Source of the DNA: Sphingomonas hankyongi
GTDB taxonomy: Bacteria; Pseudomonadota; Alphaproteobacteria; Sphingomonadales; Sphingomonadaceae
Assembly (NCBI RefSeq): GCF_023516575.1
Contig: NZ_JAMGBE010000002.1
Coordinates: forward strand, 496,001 to 560,000
Reading direction: 5' to 3'
DNA: 64,000 bases
Under the pieces are notes generated by a model. The model ran no database searches. It saw nothing but the letters and a program-made list of their open reading frames with translations, and was not told the DNA's origin. Made by a program: the position numbers and the translations under genes. Below are positions 17,283-26,660 of this stretch, one piece after another. Positions within the stretch are counted from its first letter, which is position 1; every line of letters starts with the position of its first letter.

Positions 17283-17630
17283 CTAGGGCTCTATGCGCCT
17301 GAAGCGAAAGATTGTCTCGTAGCGCTCGAGGAGCAAATCGCCACCCTCGAGCGCCAGCCGCTCATCCTCGAAGCGGGCATTGCCGAGCTCCAGGGCGTGA
17401 AGCGCGGGCGGCATCGGATCGCTTGTCAGGTGAACGAATCGTCCGTCGAACGTCCAATCCCCATCCCCTCGCTCCGAGACGGCGCCATACTCGAGTGCAT
17501 AGCGAAAGTGGCCGTTCGGCTGCAGCTCGAGCGCAGCAGCGGTTTCCATCTGCTGGGTCTCATAGAGCCCTGCCAACGTGGCAGCGGTGGACGGTGCGGC
17601 GAGCGCCAGCGCCGCAAGGGCGGCAATCAT
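17283..17630 (-). CDS. Small exported protein (115 aa)
   Basis: A short signal peptide (AALAALALAAPSTAATL) precedes a beta-rich domain: GLYETQQMETAAALELQPNG and YGAVSERGDGDWTFDGRFVH. The pattern 'effect on lipid/peptide of input x, then background strand' resembles small periplasmic beta-barrel proteins, but no family is recognised. Its ATG overlaps the stop of the HerA-like ATPase gene (ATGA), so the two are translationally coupled. Confidence 0.65.
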   Translation of the reverse strand: MIAALAALALAAPSTAATLAGLYETQQMETAAALELQPNGHFRYALEYGAVSERGDGDWTFDGRFVHLTSDPMPPALHALELGNARFEDERLALEGGDLLLERYETIFRFRRIEP

Positions 17631-19237
17631 CGTCCGCGCATCAGTCCGCCGAGAATTCCGCGAAGCAGCTGGTTGCCGAGCGAACGGCCGATCGAGCTCG
17701 CTGCTGATCGCGTCGCGGACGTGATGATCTTGTCCGCCATTGTCGGGCGAGCCGCCTCGCGGCGCGCACGCGCCTCAGCCTGCTCCTGCTGGCGCTCGCG
17801 CTGGACATCGAGCCTTTCCTGCTCGCGCTGAAGCTTGAGCCGTTCCCGTTCGGCGGCCGCGTCGGTGCGCGCCTGCTCCGCAGCCTGCCGATCCGATTCG
17901 GTCTTCGCCTGTGAGGCAGCGGCCGCGGCAGCCGCTTCATTGGCCTTGGCACTCAGGATTTCCTCGGCGGAGTCGCGGTCGACCAGAGCGTCATATTTGT
18001 TGCCCACCGCATCGGTCGTCACGATCACCTGACGTTCCTGCGGAGTCAGCGGGCCGACGCGGGAGGAAGGTGGCTTGATGAGGCTCCTCTGCACGGGTTC
18101 AGGCGATCCGTCCGGCTGCAGAAGCGATACGAGGGCTTCGCCAATCTTCAGTTCCGTGATCGCGGTGGCCACGTCGATGGCCGGGTTGGAGCGGAAGGTG
18201 TCCGCCGCAGCCTTCACGGCCTGCTGGTCCCGTGGGGTGAAAGCGTTGAGCTTGTGCTGGATCCGATTGTTGAGCTGTGCAGCAATCTTGTCGGGGATGT
18301 CGATCGGGTTCTGCGTGATGAAATAGACGCCGACGCCCTTCGAACGGATCAGGCGCACGACCTGCTCAACCTTCTCGAACAATGCGGGTGGAGCGTCGTC
18401 GAAGAGCAAATGCGCTTCATCGAAGAAGAAGCAGAGCTTCGGCTTATCCGGGTCGCCGATCTCGGGAAGCTGCTCGAAAAGCTCGGACAACAGCCACAAG
18501 AGAAAGGTGGAATAGAGACGTGGACTCGCCATCAGCTTGTCCGCGGCCAGCACATTGACCACGCCCTTCCCGCTGTCGTCCGCGACGATGAAATCGGAAA
18601 GTTCGAGCGCGGGCTCACCGAAGAAATGGTCCCCGCCCTGCGCCCGAAGCTGAAGCAGGGAGCGCTGGATCGAGCCGACGGACTGCTTCGACACATTGCC
18701 GTACTGCAACGTCAGCTGATCGGCCTCTTCGCCGCAATGGACCAGCATCGACTGGAGATCATCGAGATCGAGGAGAAGCAGGCCCTCCTTGTCGGCAACG
18801 GTGAAGGCGATGTTGAGGACACCTTCCTGAACCTCATTGAGGTTCATGAGCCGAGCGAGCAGCAACGGCCCCATCTCGCTGACCGTGGTGCGGATCGGAT
18901 GGCCCTGCTCACCATAGAGATCCCAGAACTGCACGGGGCAGCCATCCAGCGCATAATCGGTCAGGCCGATGTCGGTGGCGCGCTGCCGGAAAATCTCGGC
19001 GTTCTTGGCATTGGGATCGCCGGGCATCGCCAGCCCAGAAAGGTCGCCCTTCACGTCAGCGACGAAGCAGGGCACGCCGGATTTGCTGAGGCCTTCGACT
19101 ATTCCCTGGAGAGTGACGGTCTTGCCCGTCCCGGTGGCGCCGGCGATCAAGCCGTGCCGATTGGCTCGGGACAATTCGAGGGTCTGCGGATTACCGCCGC
19201 CGGACTCCGCGCCAATGAAGATGCCGCTTTCGCTCAC
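17627..19237 (-). CDS. HerA-like helicase domain ATPase (DUF853)
   Basis: A 536-residue cytosolic P-loop ATPase. Walker A is GATGTGKTVTLQ near residue 35, and the Walker B-like segment is KLCFFFDEAHLLFDD. A DNA-pump-type arginine region follows (VVRLIRSKGVGVYFITQNP). Residues about 420-505 form a charged Ala/Glu/Arg coiled coil (AKTESDRQAAEQARTDAAAE) and the C-terminus is basic with SIGRSLGNQLLRGILGG. DUF853 proteins are widespread in proteobacteria with no settled role; unlike archaeal HerA no NurA nuclease gene is adjacent. It lies 3' of the Do protease and overlaps the exported-protein gene. Confidence 0.85.
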   Translation of the reverse strand: MSESGIFIGAESGGGNPQTLELSRANRHGLIAGATGTGKTVTLQGIVEGLSKSGVPCFVADVKGDLSGLAMPGDPNAKNAEIFRQRATDIGLTDYALDGCPVQFWDLYGEQGHPIRTTVSEMGPLLLARLMNLNEVQEGVLNIAFTVADKEGLLLLDLDDLQSMLVHCGEEADQLTLQYGNVSKQSVGSIQRSLLQLRAQGGDHFFGEPALELSDFIVADDSGKGVVNVLAADKLMASPRLYSTFLLWLLSELFEQLPEIGDPDKPKLCFFFDEAHLLFDDAPPALFEKVEQVVRLIRSKGVGVYFITQNPIDIPDKIAAQLNNRIQHKLNAFTPRDQQAVKAAADTFRSNPAIDVATAITELKIGEALVSLLQPDGSPEPVQRSLIKPPSSRVGPLTPQERQVIVTTDAVGNKYDALVDRDSAEEILSAKANEAAAAAAASQAKTESDRQAAEQARTDAAAERERLKLQREQERLDVQRERQQEQAEARARREAARPTMADKIITSATRSAASSIGRSLGNQLLRGILGGLMRGR

Positions 19238-19319
19238 GCTTCACCTCCTTAGGGCGGCCTTTGCGCAGCAACAGCGGCAGCGCAAGCCCCGAAGAAGCCG
19301 AAACGATGGTCGGCAGCCG

Positions 19320-20876
19320 CTACTGGCCCGAGATGTCTACTCCGACGAACGCCTCCGGGCTGTTGCCGCGCTTGACGAGCAGCAACACGCTCGTCCGGCC
19401 CGAACGCTTGGCGGCATCCACTGCGCCGACGACATCGGCAGGAGTGCGCACGAGGACGTTGTTGACGGAGACGATCAAATCGCCCCGCTGCAAACCTTCG
19501 TCGGACGCGTCGCTGTTGGCGTCGACCGCCGTTATGATCACCCCGTGCGCCGTTGCCGGCAGGTTGGCCGCTCGTGCGAGGTCCGGTGTCAGCGGTGCAA
19601 GTGAAAGTCCGAGCGCGCGCTGTGGGGCAGCGGTGCCGCCGCCCGGCTGCTGAGGCGTCTGGCCCTGGCCTCCGCCGAGCTGCGCCAGCTCCTGCTCCGT
19701 CGGGCGTTCGCCAACCGTGACGGTAACCGTCTGGCGACGGCCGCCGCGAATGATCTCCAGCGGGACCTTCCGGCCCACCTGCGTGTTGGCAATGAGATAG
19801 GAGACTGTCTGTTCCGGAGTGACCGGCTGACCGCCGACGCTGAGGATCACGTCGCCCTGCTGAAGCCCGCCACGATCGGCCGGGCCTCCAGAAACGATCG
19901 AGCGCACGATTTCGCCGCTGTCCTTCGGAAGTCCGAGCGATGGCGCGAGATTCTCGTCGAGCGGCTGGAGGCCGACGCCGAGATAGCCGCGCTGCGGCCG
20001 CTGGCCCTTCATCAGGGAATCGATCACCGGCTTGGCAAGCTCGGCCGGGATGGCAAGGCCAATGCCGACCGAAGCGCCAGTCGGGGAAATCAGCGCCGAG
20101 TTGATGCCGATCACATTGCCGTTGAGATCGAACATCGGACCGCCGGAATTGCCCATGTTGATGGCGGCGTCGGTCTGAATGTAGCGGTCGTATGCACCGC
20201 TGCCAGTGATGCCGCGGTGCAGCGCCGAGATGATTCCGGCGGTCACCGTTCCGCCGAGCCCATAGGGATTGCCGATCGCGACGATCCAGTCGCCAACCCG
20301 TGCCTGGGTGCTGTCCCCCCATCGAACGTAGGGAAGGTTGCGGCCTTCAATCTTCAAAAGGGCAAGGTCGGAAGTATCGTCGCGGCCGACGATCCGCGCC
20401 GTATATTCCTTGCGATCCGTCGTGATCACGGTGACGCTGTCGACCGTGCCATTGCCGTTGGCGCCCTGAACCAGGTGATTGTTCGTCACGACATAGCCGT
20501 CCGGCGAGATGATGAAGCCGGATCCCAGGGATCCCGCCTCGCGTGTGCGCGGCTGCTGCTGTTGCTGCTGATTGTTGCCGCCGCTGGGCGGGAGCGTGGG
20601 ATCGAACCTGCGGAAGAATTCCTCAAACGGATCGGCCTGGGTGCGGACAGGGACACGCTGCTTGGTCGAGATGTTGACCACGGCTGGCTGCAGCCGCGCG
20701 GCAAGGTCTGCGAAGGACATCGGCGCGCCTGCCCGCGGAGCCATCGCCGACGGAGCATTCTGAGCGACCTGCGCCCCCGCCTGCCCCGTAGCCAGCGAGA
20801 AGACCGACCCTCCCAGAAGCAGGGCCATTGCGACCCCATAGGCGTAGCGCACTTTTCCGGACTCCTTCGAGAACAT
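19320..20876 (-). CDS. Do-family periplasmic serine endoprotease (DegP/DegQ type)
   Basis: A 518-residue exported protease/chaperone. A signal peptide (YGVAMALLLGGSVFSLATG) is followed by a Gln-rich linker around residues 110-120. The trypsin-like domain has the triad: His in GYVVTNNHLVQG, Asp in DTSDLALLKIEG, Ser in INMGNSGGPMFDLNG. Two PDZ domains follow (GYLGVGLQPLDENLAPSLGL; then ALGLSLAPLTPDLARAANLP). The start at 20876 has GGAG at good distance. It degrades misfolded envelope proteins. It lies downstream of hflC on the same strand, 74 nt away, as in many alphaproteobacteria. Confidence 0.95.
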   Translation of the reverse strand: MFSKESGKVRYAYGVAMALLLGGSVFSLATGQAGAQVAQNAPSAMAPRAGAPMSFADLAARLQPAVVNISTKQRVPVRTQADPFEEFFRRFDPTLPPSGGNNQQQQQQPRTREAGSLGSGFIISPDGYVVTNNHLVQGANGNGTVDSVTVITTDRKEYTARIVGRDDTSDLALLKIEGRNLPYVRWGDSTQARVGDWIVAIGNPYGLGGTVTAGIISALHRGITGSGAYDRYIQTDAAINMGNSGGPMFDLNGNVIGINSALISPTGASVGIGLAIPAELAKPVIDSLMKGQRPQRGYLGVGLQPLDENLAPSLGLPKDSGEIVRSIVSGGPADRGGLQQGDVILSVGGQPVTPEQTVSYLIANTQVGRKVPLEIIRGGRRQTVTVTVGERPTEQELAQLGGGQGQTPQQPGGGTAAPQRALGLSLAPLTPDLARAANLPATAHGVIITAVDANSDASDEGLQRGDLIVSVNNVLVRTPADVVGAVDAAKRSGRTSVLLLVKRGNSPEAFVGVDISGQ

Positions 20877-20950
20877 GGATACTCCATCAATTGGGTCGAG
20901 ACGCAAGGCGCTAATCTCTTTTGGGCCTTAACGCGGATTGAACGACGAGC

Positions 20951-21814
20951 TCAGCGAGAACGTCCAGAGAATTCCTTCAGATAGTCGTTCTGCGGCGACA
21001 GAACGACGGTCGTTGGGGCGGTCTTGTCCTGGCCGTCACCGACGAACGTCGTCTGGTAGCTCTGCATCGCGCGATAGAAATCATAGAAGCCCGCATCCTT
21101 GCCGAAGCTGGCCGCATAAGTTCGCGCAGCCTCGGCATCGGCCTCCGCGCGGATGATCTGCGCCTGCTTCGCACCCTGTGCACGGATCGACCTTGCTTCC
21201 TGAAGGCGCGCGGTGCGCATGCGGTCATAAGCTGACTGGAGTGGCGTGCCGTCCGGCAAGTCCGTTTTCTTGATGCGCACGTCGATGATCTCTGCGCCAT
21301 ATTGGCGGGCGATCCGGTTCAGTGAAGTTCGAACGCTATCCATGATGCCTTGACGCTCGGGAGTCAGGAGCGAGGCGAACTCGATGCGCCCGAGCTCGTT
21401 CCGAACCTCGGAACCCAGGATAGGCCGCAGCTGGTCCCGCAGTTGCTGTTCGTTGCGCGCACGAATGTACATCAGCAGCGGGTCGACGATCCGGTAGCGG
21501 GCGAAGGCGTCGACCTCCAAACGGCGCTGGTCGGTCGACAGCACCTGCTGCCTCTGCATGTCGACGTCCTGGACGCGCTTGTCGATCCACACCATCTGCT
21601 CGGCGAACGGCAGACGCCAGGAAATGCCGGCGCCCTGCGCGCCGATCGGTCGGCCGGCCTCATAGCGGTTGAGGATGCGGACCGGCTTGCCGAAGCGGAC
21701 GACGACGGCCTGCTGCGTCTCAGGGATGATCGGGAAGCTGCTGATCACCACGAAGAGGACAAGGAGCGCAGCGATCGCCGAGAGAATCGGCCGGCGGCGA
21801 ATGAGGTCGCTCAT
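20951..21814 (-). CDS. hflC: FtsH protease modulator HflC
   Basis: A 287-residue SPFH/prohibitin-domain protein with one N-terminal membrane helix (SAIAALLVLFVVISSFPII), facing the periplasm. Conserved segments are QQAVVVRFGKPVRILNRYEA and a C-terminal helical region, AQIIRAEADAEAARTYAASF. With HflK it forms a membrane cage around FtsH and restrains it. Its start overlaps the hflK stop (ATGA). Confidence 0.95.
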   Translation of the reverse strand: MSDLIRRRPILSAIAALLVLFVVISSFPIIPETQQAVVVRFGKPVRILNRYEAGRPIGAQGAGISWRLPFAEQMVWIDKRVQDVDMQRQQVLSTDQRRLEVDAFARYRIVDPLLMYIRARNEQQLRDQLRPILGSEVRNELGRIEFASLLTPERQGIMDSVRTSLNRIARQYGAEIIDVRIKKTDLPDGTPLQSAYDRMRTARLQEARSIRAQGAKQAQIIRAEADAEAARTYAASFGKDAGFYDFYRAMQSYQTTFVGDGQDKTAPTTVVLSPQNDYLKEFSGRSR

Positions 21815-22908
21815 TGCTGCGGCTCCCGCGCCGGCTGCGCTTTCTTGACTTCGGGAAGGGGCAGATAGGGCGTCACGCCGGGCGCCTCGATGATGGTCTT
21901 GTCCACCTTGGAAAGCACCTGCTCCATCGTCTCATAATACATGCGGCGGCGGGTCACGTCGGGGGCGAGCTTGTATTGCTCGTAGACCTTGTCGAACGCG
22001 GTAGCCTCGCCCTGCGCCTTGGCGGTCAGCTGGAGCGCATAGGCGCGCGCCTGGTTGACGTAGGACTGGGCGTCCTGCTGCGCTGCAGTGACTTCCTTGA
22101 ATGCGTCGTTGACGGCATCCGGCGGGTCGGCCTGCTTGATCGCGATGCCCTGAACCTGAACGCCCGAACGATAGCTGTCGAGAATCCGCTGCATCGTCTC
22201 GGCGACCTGCGTTTCGATCTCGGCGCGCTTGTCACCCATGGCGTCGTTGAGGCTGACGCGGCTGACCACGGCGCGCATCGCGCTCTCGGCAACCTGGCGG
22301 ATCGTCTCGTCCGGCTGCGCAAGCTGGAACAGGTAGAGCTCAGGCGTCCGGATGTTCCAACGCACCGAATAAGCAATGTCGAGCAGATTCTGGTCGCCCG
22401 TCAGCATGAGGTCGTTGGCCTCGGCCGATCCCAGGTCGATCGTGCGGATATTCTCGACGTCGACCTTGATGACCCGGTCGACAGGCGATGGAAGGGTGAT
22501 GCTGACGCCCGGCCCCAGCGTCGAGCTGTAGCGGCCGAAGCGGGTGACGACACCTCGCTGACCGGGCGAAATCACGTGGAAGCTGGTGAACAACAGCCAC
22601 AGGATGATGAAGGCGATGAAGGCCCAGAAGATCAGGGAGCGATCCGGTCGGCCCGGGAACCCGCCGCCCTGGCCTCCGCCGAACCGGGCGCGGCTGCGCT
22701 GAAGGAATTCGTCCAGCGACGTGACGTTGCTAGACCCTCCGACCCCGCGCCGGCGTCGCGGCGGTGTCTCGCCCCACGGGCCGCCGCCCTGACCATCGCC
22801 TGAAGACGGCGGGTCGCCGCCCTCGTCTCCGCCGGAAGGGCCCCAAGGGCCTTTGGTGTCGGCGAACAGGCCGCGGATGCGGCTGCCCCACCCCATGAAA
22901 GTGCTCAT
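21811..22908 (-). CDS. hflK: FtsH protease activity modulator HflK
   Basis: A 365-residue SPFH protein. Residues 1-95 are Gly/Pro-rich and cytosolic, then a membrane helix (RSLIFWAFIAFIILWLLFTS) and a periplasmic prohibitin domain: VISPGQRGVVTRFGRYSSTL, and YEQYKLAPDVTRRRMYYETM towards the end. The C-terminal Pro-rich tail ends AQPAREPQQ. The start at 22908 is preferred because a TATATC box lies 8 nt upstream and the upstream frame reads through the divergent Mrp gene. hflK-hflC are translationally coupled. Confidence 0.93.
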   Translation of the reverse strand: MSTFMGWGSRIRGLFADTKGPWGPSGGDEGGDPPSSGDGQGGGPWGETPPRRRRGVGGSSNVTSLDEFLQRSRARFGGGQGGGFPGRPDRSLIFWAFIAFIILWLLFTSFHVISPGQRGVVTRFGRYSSTLGPGVSITLPSPVDRVIKVDVENIRTIDLGSAEANDLMLTGDQNLLDIAYSVRWNIRTPELYLFQLAQPDETIRQVAESAMRAVVSRVSLNDAMGDKRAEIETQVAETMQRILDSYRSGVQVQGIAIKQADPPDAVNDAFKEVTAAQQDAQSYVNQARAYALQLTAKAQGEATAFDKVYEQYKLAPDVTRRRMYYETMEQVLSKVDKTIIEAPGVTPYLPLPEVKKAQPAREPQQ

Positions 22909-22969
22909 CGTCCGCGGATATAGGAGGGGAGCGAAACGAAAAACAGTGGCAAGCGAGGGGATGCCTCCT

Positions 22970-23932
22970 ATGTGCGTCCCGATGCCCGCCGAGGAACTCA
23001 CCGAGCTTGAACACTCACCCCACGCGCCGCGCATTCGCTCGGCGAAGGTTAAGGATGGGGTGGCAATGGTGATCGCCGACGCGTCGGGCCTGGGCAAGGC
23101 GGAGGCCGAGGCGCTGGAACGCGACCTGCGTTCGGCAACTCTTGCAATTCCTGGCGTGACCGAAGCGAAGGTCGCGATGACCGTCGCCGAGCCGTCACGG
23201 ACGTTGATCGCCATCGGCAGCGGCAAGGGCGGCGTCGGCAAGTCGACGGTGTCCGCAAACCTGGCCATTGCGCTCGCGCGGATGGGCAAGAAGGTCGGGC
23301 TGATCGATGCCGACGTTTATGGGCCGTCGCAGCCGACTCTGCTCGGGACCGACGCCAAGCCAACCGCGGAGGACGATCGGCTCATTCCCGTCGAGGCTCA
23401 CGGAATCCGCTTCCTTTCGCTGGGACAGCTGGTCTCCCCAGGACATGCGCTGGCGTGGCGGGGGCCGATGGCCACCGGGGCGCTCGCGAAGCTCGTTGAA
23501 GCCGACTGGGGCGATGCCGAGCTCCTGATCGTCGACCTGCCGCCGGGCACGGGTGACGTGCAGCTTTCGCTGATCCAGCGGTCGCGGCCGGCGGGAGCGG
23601 TGATCGTGTCCACGCCGCAGGACCTCTCGCTGATCGACGCCCGCCGAGCGGTCGACCTGTTCAACAAGATGAGCGTGCCGGTGCTCGGGATCGTCGAGAA
23701 TATGGCGACCTATGTCTGCCCGCACTGCGGAGAGGCGTCGCATCCTTTCGGCACGGGTGGGGCAGAAGCAGCGGCCGCGGAGATGGGCGTGCCGTTCCTC
23801 GGCCGCTTGCCGCTGTCGATGAACATTCGCGAATCTTCGGACGCGGGCCGGCCACCTGCAGTAGATGGCGGCGAGGATGCGCAGGCGTTTGCGACGATCG
23901 CCGCGAAACTGTTGGAGGCCGTGAAGCATTAA
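22970..23932 (+). CDS. apbC: Mrp/NBP35-family iron-sulfur carrier ATPase
   Basis: A roughly 320-residue cytosolic P-loop protein that carries and delivers Fe-S clusters. The deviant Walker A is GSGKGGVGKST, followed by VGLIDADVYGPSQPTLLG; PPGTGDVQLSLIQ follows; the C-terminal CPHCGE motif binds the shared cluster. An N-terminal MIP18-like domain (RIRSAKVKDGVAMVIADASG) is shortened. Three ATGs (22961, 22970, 22982) are possible; GAGGGG gives the best spacing to 22970. It is divergent from hflK with about 60 nt between starts. Confidence 0.9.
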   Translation: MCVPMPAEELTELEHSPHAPRIRSAKVKDGVAMVIADASGLGKAEAEALERDLRSATLAIPGVTEAKVAMTVAEPSRTLIAIGSGKGGVGKSTVSANLAIALARMGKKVGLIDADVYGPSQPTLLGTDAKPTAEDDRLIPVEAHGIRFLSLGQLVSPGHALAWRGPMATGALAKLVEADWGDAELLIVDLPPGTGDVQLSLIQRSRPAGAVIVSTPQDLSLIDARRAVDLFNKMSVPVLGIVENMATYVCPHCGEASHPFGTGGAEAAAAEMGVPFLGRLPLSMNIRESSDAGRPPAVDGGEDAQAFATIAAKLLEAVKH

Positions 23933-23952
23933 CTCGCGCGAAGGAGGCCGTC

Positions 23953-24390
23953 ATGCCGCTCACCCGCGACGAGGACATCGCAGAGCTTTTAACCGGCGCC
24001 CGAAACATCGCGATTGTAGGCGCTTCCGACCGGCCGAGCCGCCCCTCCTACGGGGTAATGGGCTATCTGCAGGACCACGGCTATCGTGTGCTTCCCGTCA
24101 ATCCGCAGATCACCGGCGAGCATGTGCATGGCGAATTCGTCTGGCGCGAGCTGGCGCAAATCGGGGTGCCGATCCACATCGTCGACATCTTCCGCCGGCC
24201 CGAAGCGGCAGCGGAAGCAGTCGAGCAGGCGATCTTTGTCCGTGCCAAGGCCGTCTGGATGCAGCTGGGCGTGATCAACGAAGAGGCAGCTTCGCGAGCC
24301 GAGGCGGCCGGGCTGAAGGTGGTGATGGACCGCTGCCCGAAGATCGAGATCGCCCGGCTTGGGCTCCCGAAGATCGCCGCCGACGCCTAA
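23953..24390 (+). CDS. CoA-binding domain protein (YccU type)
   Basis: A 145-residue single Rossmann domain: ARNIAIVGASDRPSRPSYGV, GYLQDHGYRVLPVNP and, late, VVMDRCPKIEIARL. This is the YccU/CoA-binding family, related to succinyl-CoA synthetase alpha, with unknown substrate. Start ATG has AAGGAGG. The stop shares CTAA with the convergent pmbA stop. Confidence 0.85.
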   Translation: MPLTRDEDIAELLTGARNIAIVGASDRPSRPSYGVMGYLQDHGYRVLPVNPQITGEHVHGEFVWRELAQIGVPIHIVDIFRRPEAAAEAVEQAIFVRAKAVWMQLGVINEEAASRAEAAGLKVVMDRCPKIEIARLGLPKIAADA

Positions 24391-25733
24391 GCCGCTCCTA
24401 TCGTCATCTCCGGCACCAGGATGGTCGGTGCATCGATACCGCGAGTGAACTCGAGGTCCGAAGCGGGCTCGAGCGTCGCGAACATATCGATCAGGTTCGA
24501 AGCAATGGTAATCTCCGCTACCGGCTCGGCGATCTCACCGTCGCGGATCATGAAACCGACTGCGCCGCGGCTATAGTCTCCGGTCACTCCGTTCACGCCC
24601 TGCCCGATCAGCTCGATGATCAGCACCGCTTCGGGGCATGCGGCGAGCAGCTCTTCACGAGAGCGCCGGCCGGCGGCCATGTAGAGATTGGTCGGGCTAG
24701 CGCTCGGCGCGCCGCCGGCTCCGCGAGCAGCATGCCCAGTGGGCTGAATGCCAAGCTGGCGTGCCGACGCGCTCTCCGCGATCCAGCTGGTCAAAACGCC
24801 AGCATCGATAAGCTCACGGCGCCCGACCCGAACGCCTTCCCCATCGAAAGGCCGCGAGCGGAGGCCCCGCGGTCGCAACGGATCGTCGACGATCGATACT
24901 CCGTCAGCGAACACGCGCTCGCCAAGCTTGTCACGCAGGAAGCTCGTCTTCCGAGCGACCGAAGATCCTGTGATCGCCCCCGCGAAATGACCGAGCAAAG
25001 AGGAGGAGACCCGCGGATCGAAGAGAACGGGATATCGGCCGGGCTTGGGGCGCCCCGGATTGAGGCGGCTGACCGCGCGTTCTCCCGCGCGGCGTCCGAT
25101 CTCGGCAGGAGCTTCGAGATCGCACAGGAAGCGGCTGCTGCGCCAGGCGTGGTCGCGCTGCATCGTCGCGCCTTCACCGGCCACGACTGCCGCCGAACAG
25201 CCGTGGCTTGAGCTGCGGTAGGCGCAAGCAAATCCCCCCGAGGTCGCAAGCGCAATGGTCGAGGCCGATGCGCTCGCGCCCGCACCGCTAGAGTTCGTCA
25301 CGCCTGCGACCGCAAGCGCCGCTCGCTCGGCTTCCAGTGCCCGATTGCGGAGCTCGGATGGATCGGGCTCCACGGGGTCGAACGATTCAATCGCGGGCGG
25401 ATCTTCGCGAAGCAGGAGATGGTCGGGCGCGAGACCGGCAAAAGGGTCTTCGGGCGCCTCCGCCGCCATTGCCCGGCAGCGTTCCACGAGAGCTGAAAGG
25501 GCCTCGTCGGAGAGATCCGACGATGCGACCGTTGCGGATCGCTGGCCAACGAACAGGCGAAGGCCAACTTCCTCGCCTTCGGAACGACCGACGCCCTCGA
25601 GTTCGCCGAGGCGGACCTGCACGCTGCTCGAGCGATCGCCGACGTAGAGCGCGTCGGCGGCGGTTGCCCCAGCGGCGATCCCGCGCTCCACGAGCGACTT
25701 GGCGATACGTTGTGCTTGTTCTGGAGATTGCAT
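24387..25733 (-). CDS. pmbA: TldD/PmbA family protein
   Basis: A 448-residue cytosolic subunit of the TldD/PmbA (TldE) metalloprotease family, which processes microcin precursors and degrades peptides. Characteristic segments are SVQVRLGELEGVGRSEGEEV in the N-terminal domain and the C-terminal ELIGQGVNGVTGDYSRGAVG. It lacks the TldD HExxxH zinc motif, which fits PmbA. It follows ubiA by 12 nt on the same strand. Confidence 0.88.
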   Translation of the reverse strand: MQSPEQAQRIAKSLVERGIAAGATAADALYVGDRSSSVQVRLGELEGVGRSEGEEVGLRLFVGQRSATVASSDLSDEALSALVERCRAMAAEAPEDPFAGLAPDHLLLREDPPAIESFDPVEPDPSELRNRALEAERAALAVAGVTNSSGAGASASASTIALATSGGFACAYRSSSHGCSAAVVAGEGATMQRDHAWRSSRFLCDLEAPAEIGRRAGERAVSRLNPGRPKPGRYPVLFDPRVSSSLLGHFAGAITGSSVARKTSFLRDKLGERVFADGVSIVDDPLRPRGLRSRPFDGEGVRVGRRELIDAGVLTSWIAESASARQLGIQPTGHAARGAGGAPSASPTNLYMAAGRRSREELLAACPEAVLIIELIGQGVNGVTGDYSRGAVGFMIRDGEIAEPVAEITIASNLIDMFATLEPASDLEFTRGIDAPTILVPEMTIGAA

Positions 25734-25745
25734 GAGCGCCGCGCC

Positions 25746-26660
25746 CTAGCGCGCAGTCAGCCCTACGACCAGCATGGCGAGCCATATTAGAAATCCGCAC
25801 AATCGGTTGGAGCGGAATAGCTGGAGCGCGAGCTCACCATCCTTCGGATCGGCCCGCAGCACCTGGTTGGCGAGGTGCAATGCCGCAGGCGCAAGGGCCA
25901 GGAGTGCGACCCAGTCGCCCCGCACCTGCCAGATTGCCGCACCCCACAATAGAAGCGCGACCGAATAGAATATTCCTATGCCGGCCGGCGCATTTTCACC
26001 GAGGCGACGTGCGCTCGACTTCACCCCGACCAGTGCATCGTCCTCGATATCCTGGATGGCATAAAGCGTATCGTATCCCACCACCCAGGCGATGCTTCCG
26101 AACCAGAGGAGCAGCGGCGCCCAGTCCAAGGACCCTGTTACCGCAGGCCACCCGACCAGCGCTCCCCATGAGAACACCAGGCCAAGCCATGCCTGCGGCC
26201 ACCAGGTGATGCGCTTCATGAATGGATAAGCCGCGACGGGCGCGATGCTTACGAGCGCGGCGATCGCGGCCACCCAGTTGATCTGCAGCAAGACGATCAG
26301 CCCGACAAGACAGAGCAGACCGATGAGCGCCCACGCGGCCTTGAGTGAGACGCGGTCGCTCGCGAGCGGACGCAGCCGCGTCCGTTCGACTTTCCGGTCG
26401 AGATCGCGGTCGACGATATCATTGTAGACGCAGCCCGCGCTGCGCATCGCGAATGCGCCCAGGAACAGCCACAGGAACAGGTCCCAGCGACCGCCAACGC
26501 CGGCGAGCGCCACGCTCCACGCGCACGGCCAATAGAGCAACCATGTGCCGATCGGCCGGTCGAGGCGCATCAGCGACGCAAATGGGCGCAACCGAGGCGG
26601 CAGGCCGCCGATAAACCCGCGCCGCTCGCTATCGGGTACGATGTCGGTCGCCGCGCTCAC
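25746..26660 (-). CDS. ubiA: 4-hydroxybenzoate polyprenyltransferase
   Basis: A 304-residue inner-membrane prenyltransferase attaching the polyprenyl tail to 4-hydroxybenzoate in ubiquinone synthesis. About eight helices. The two Asp-rich prenyl-diphosphate motifs are VYNDIVDRDLDRKVERT and DTLYAIQDIEDDALVG. The start is GTG and overlaps the stop of the upstream gene (GTGA). Confidence 0.94.
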   Translation of the reverse strand: MSAATDIVPDSERRGFIGGLPPRLRPFASLMRLDRPIGTWLLYWPCAWSVALAGVGGRWDLFLWLFLGAFAMRSAGCVYNDIVDRDLDRKVERTRLRPLASDRVSLKAAWALIGLLCLVGLIVLLQINWVAAIAALVSIAPVAAYPFMKRITWWPQAWLGLVFSWGALVGWPAVTGSLDWAPLLLWFGSIAWVVGYDTLYAIQDIEDDALVGVKSSARRLGENAPAGIGIFYSVALLLWGAAIWQVRGDWVALLALAPAALHLANQVLRADPKDGELALQLFRSNRLCGFLIWLAMLVVGLTAR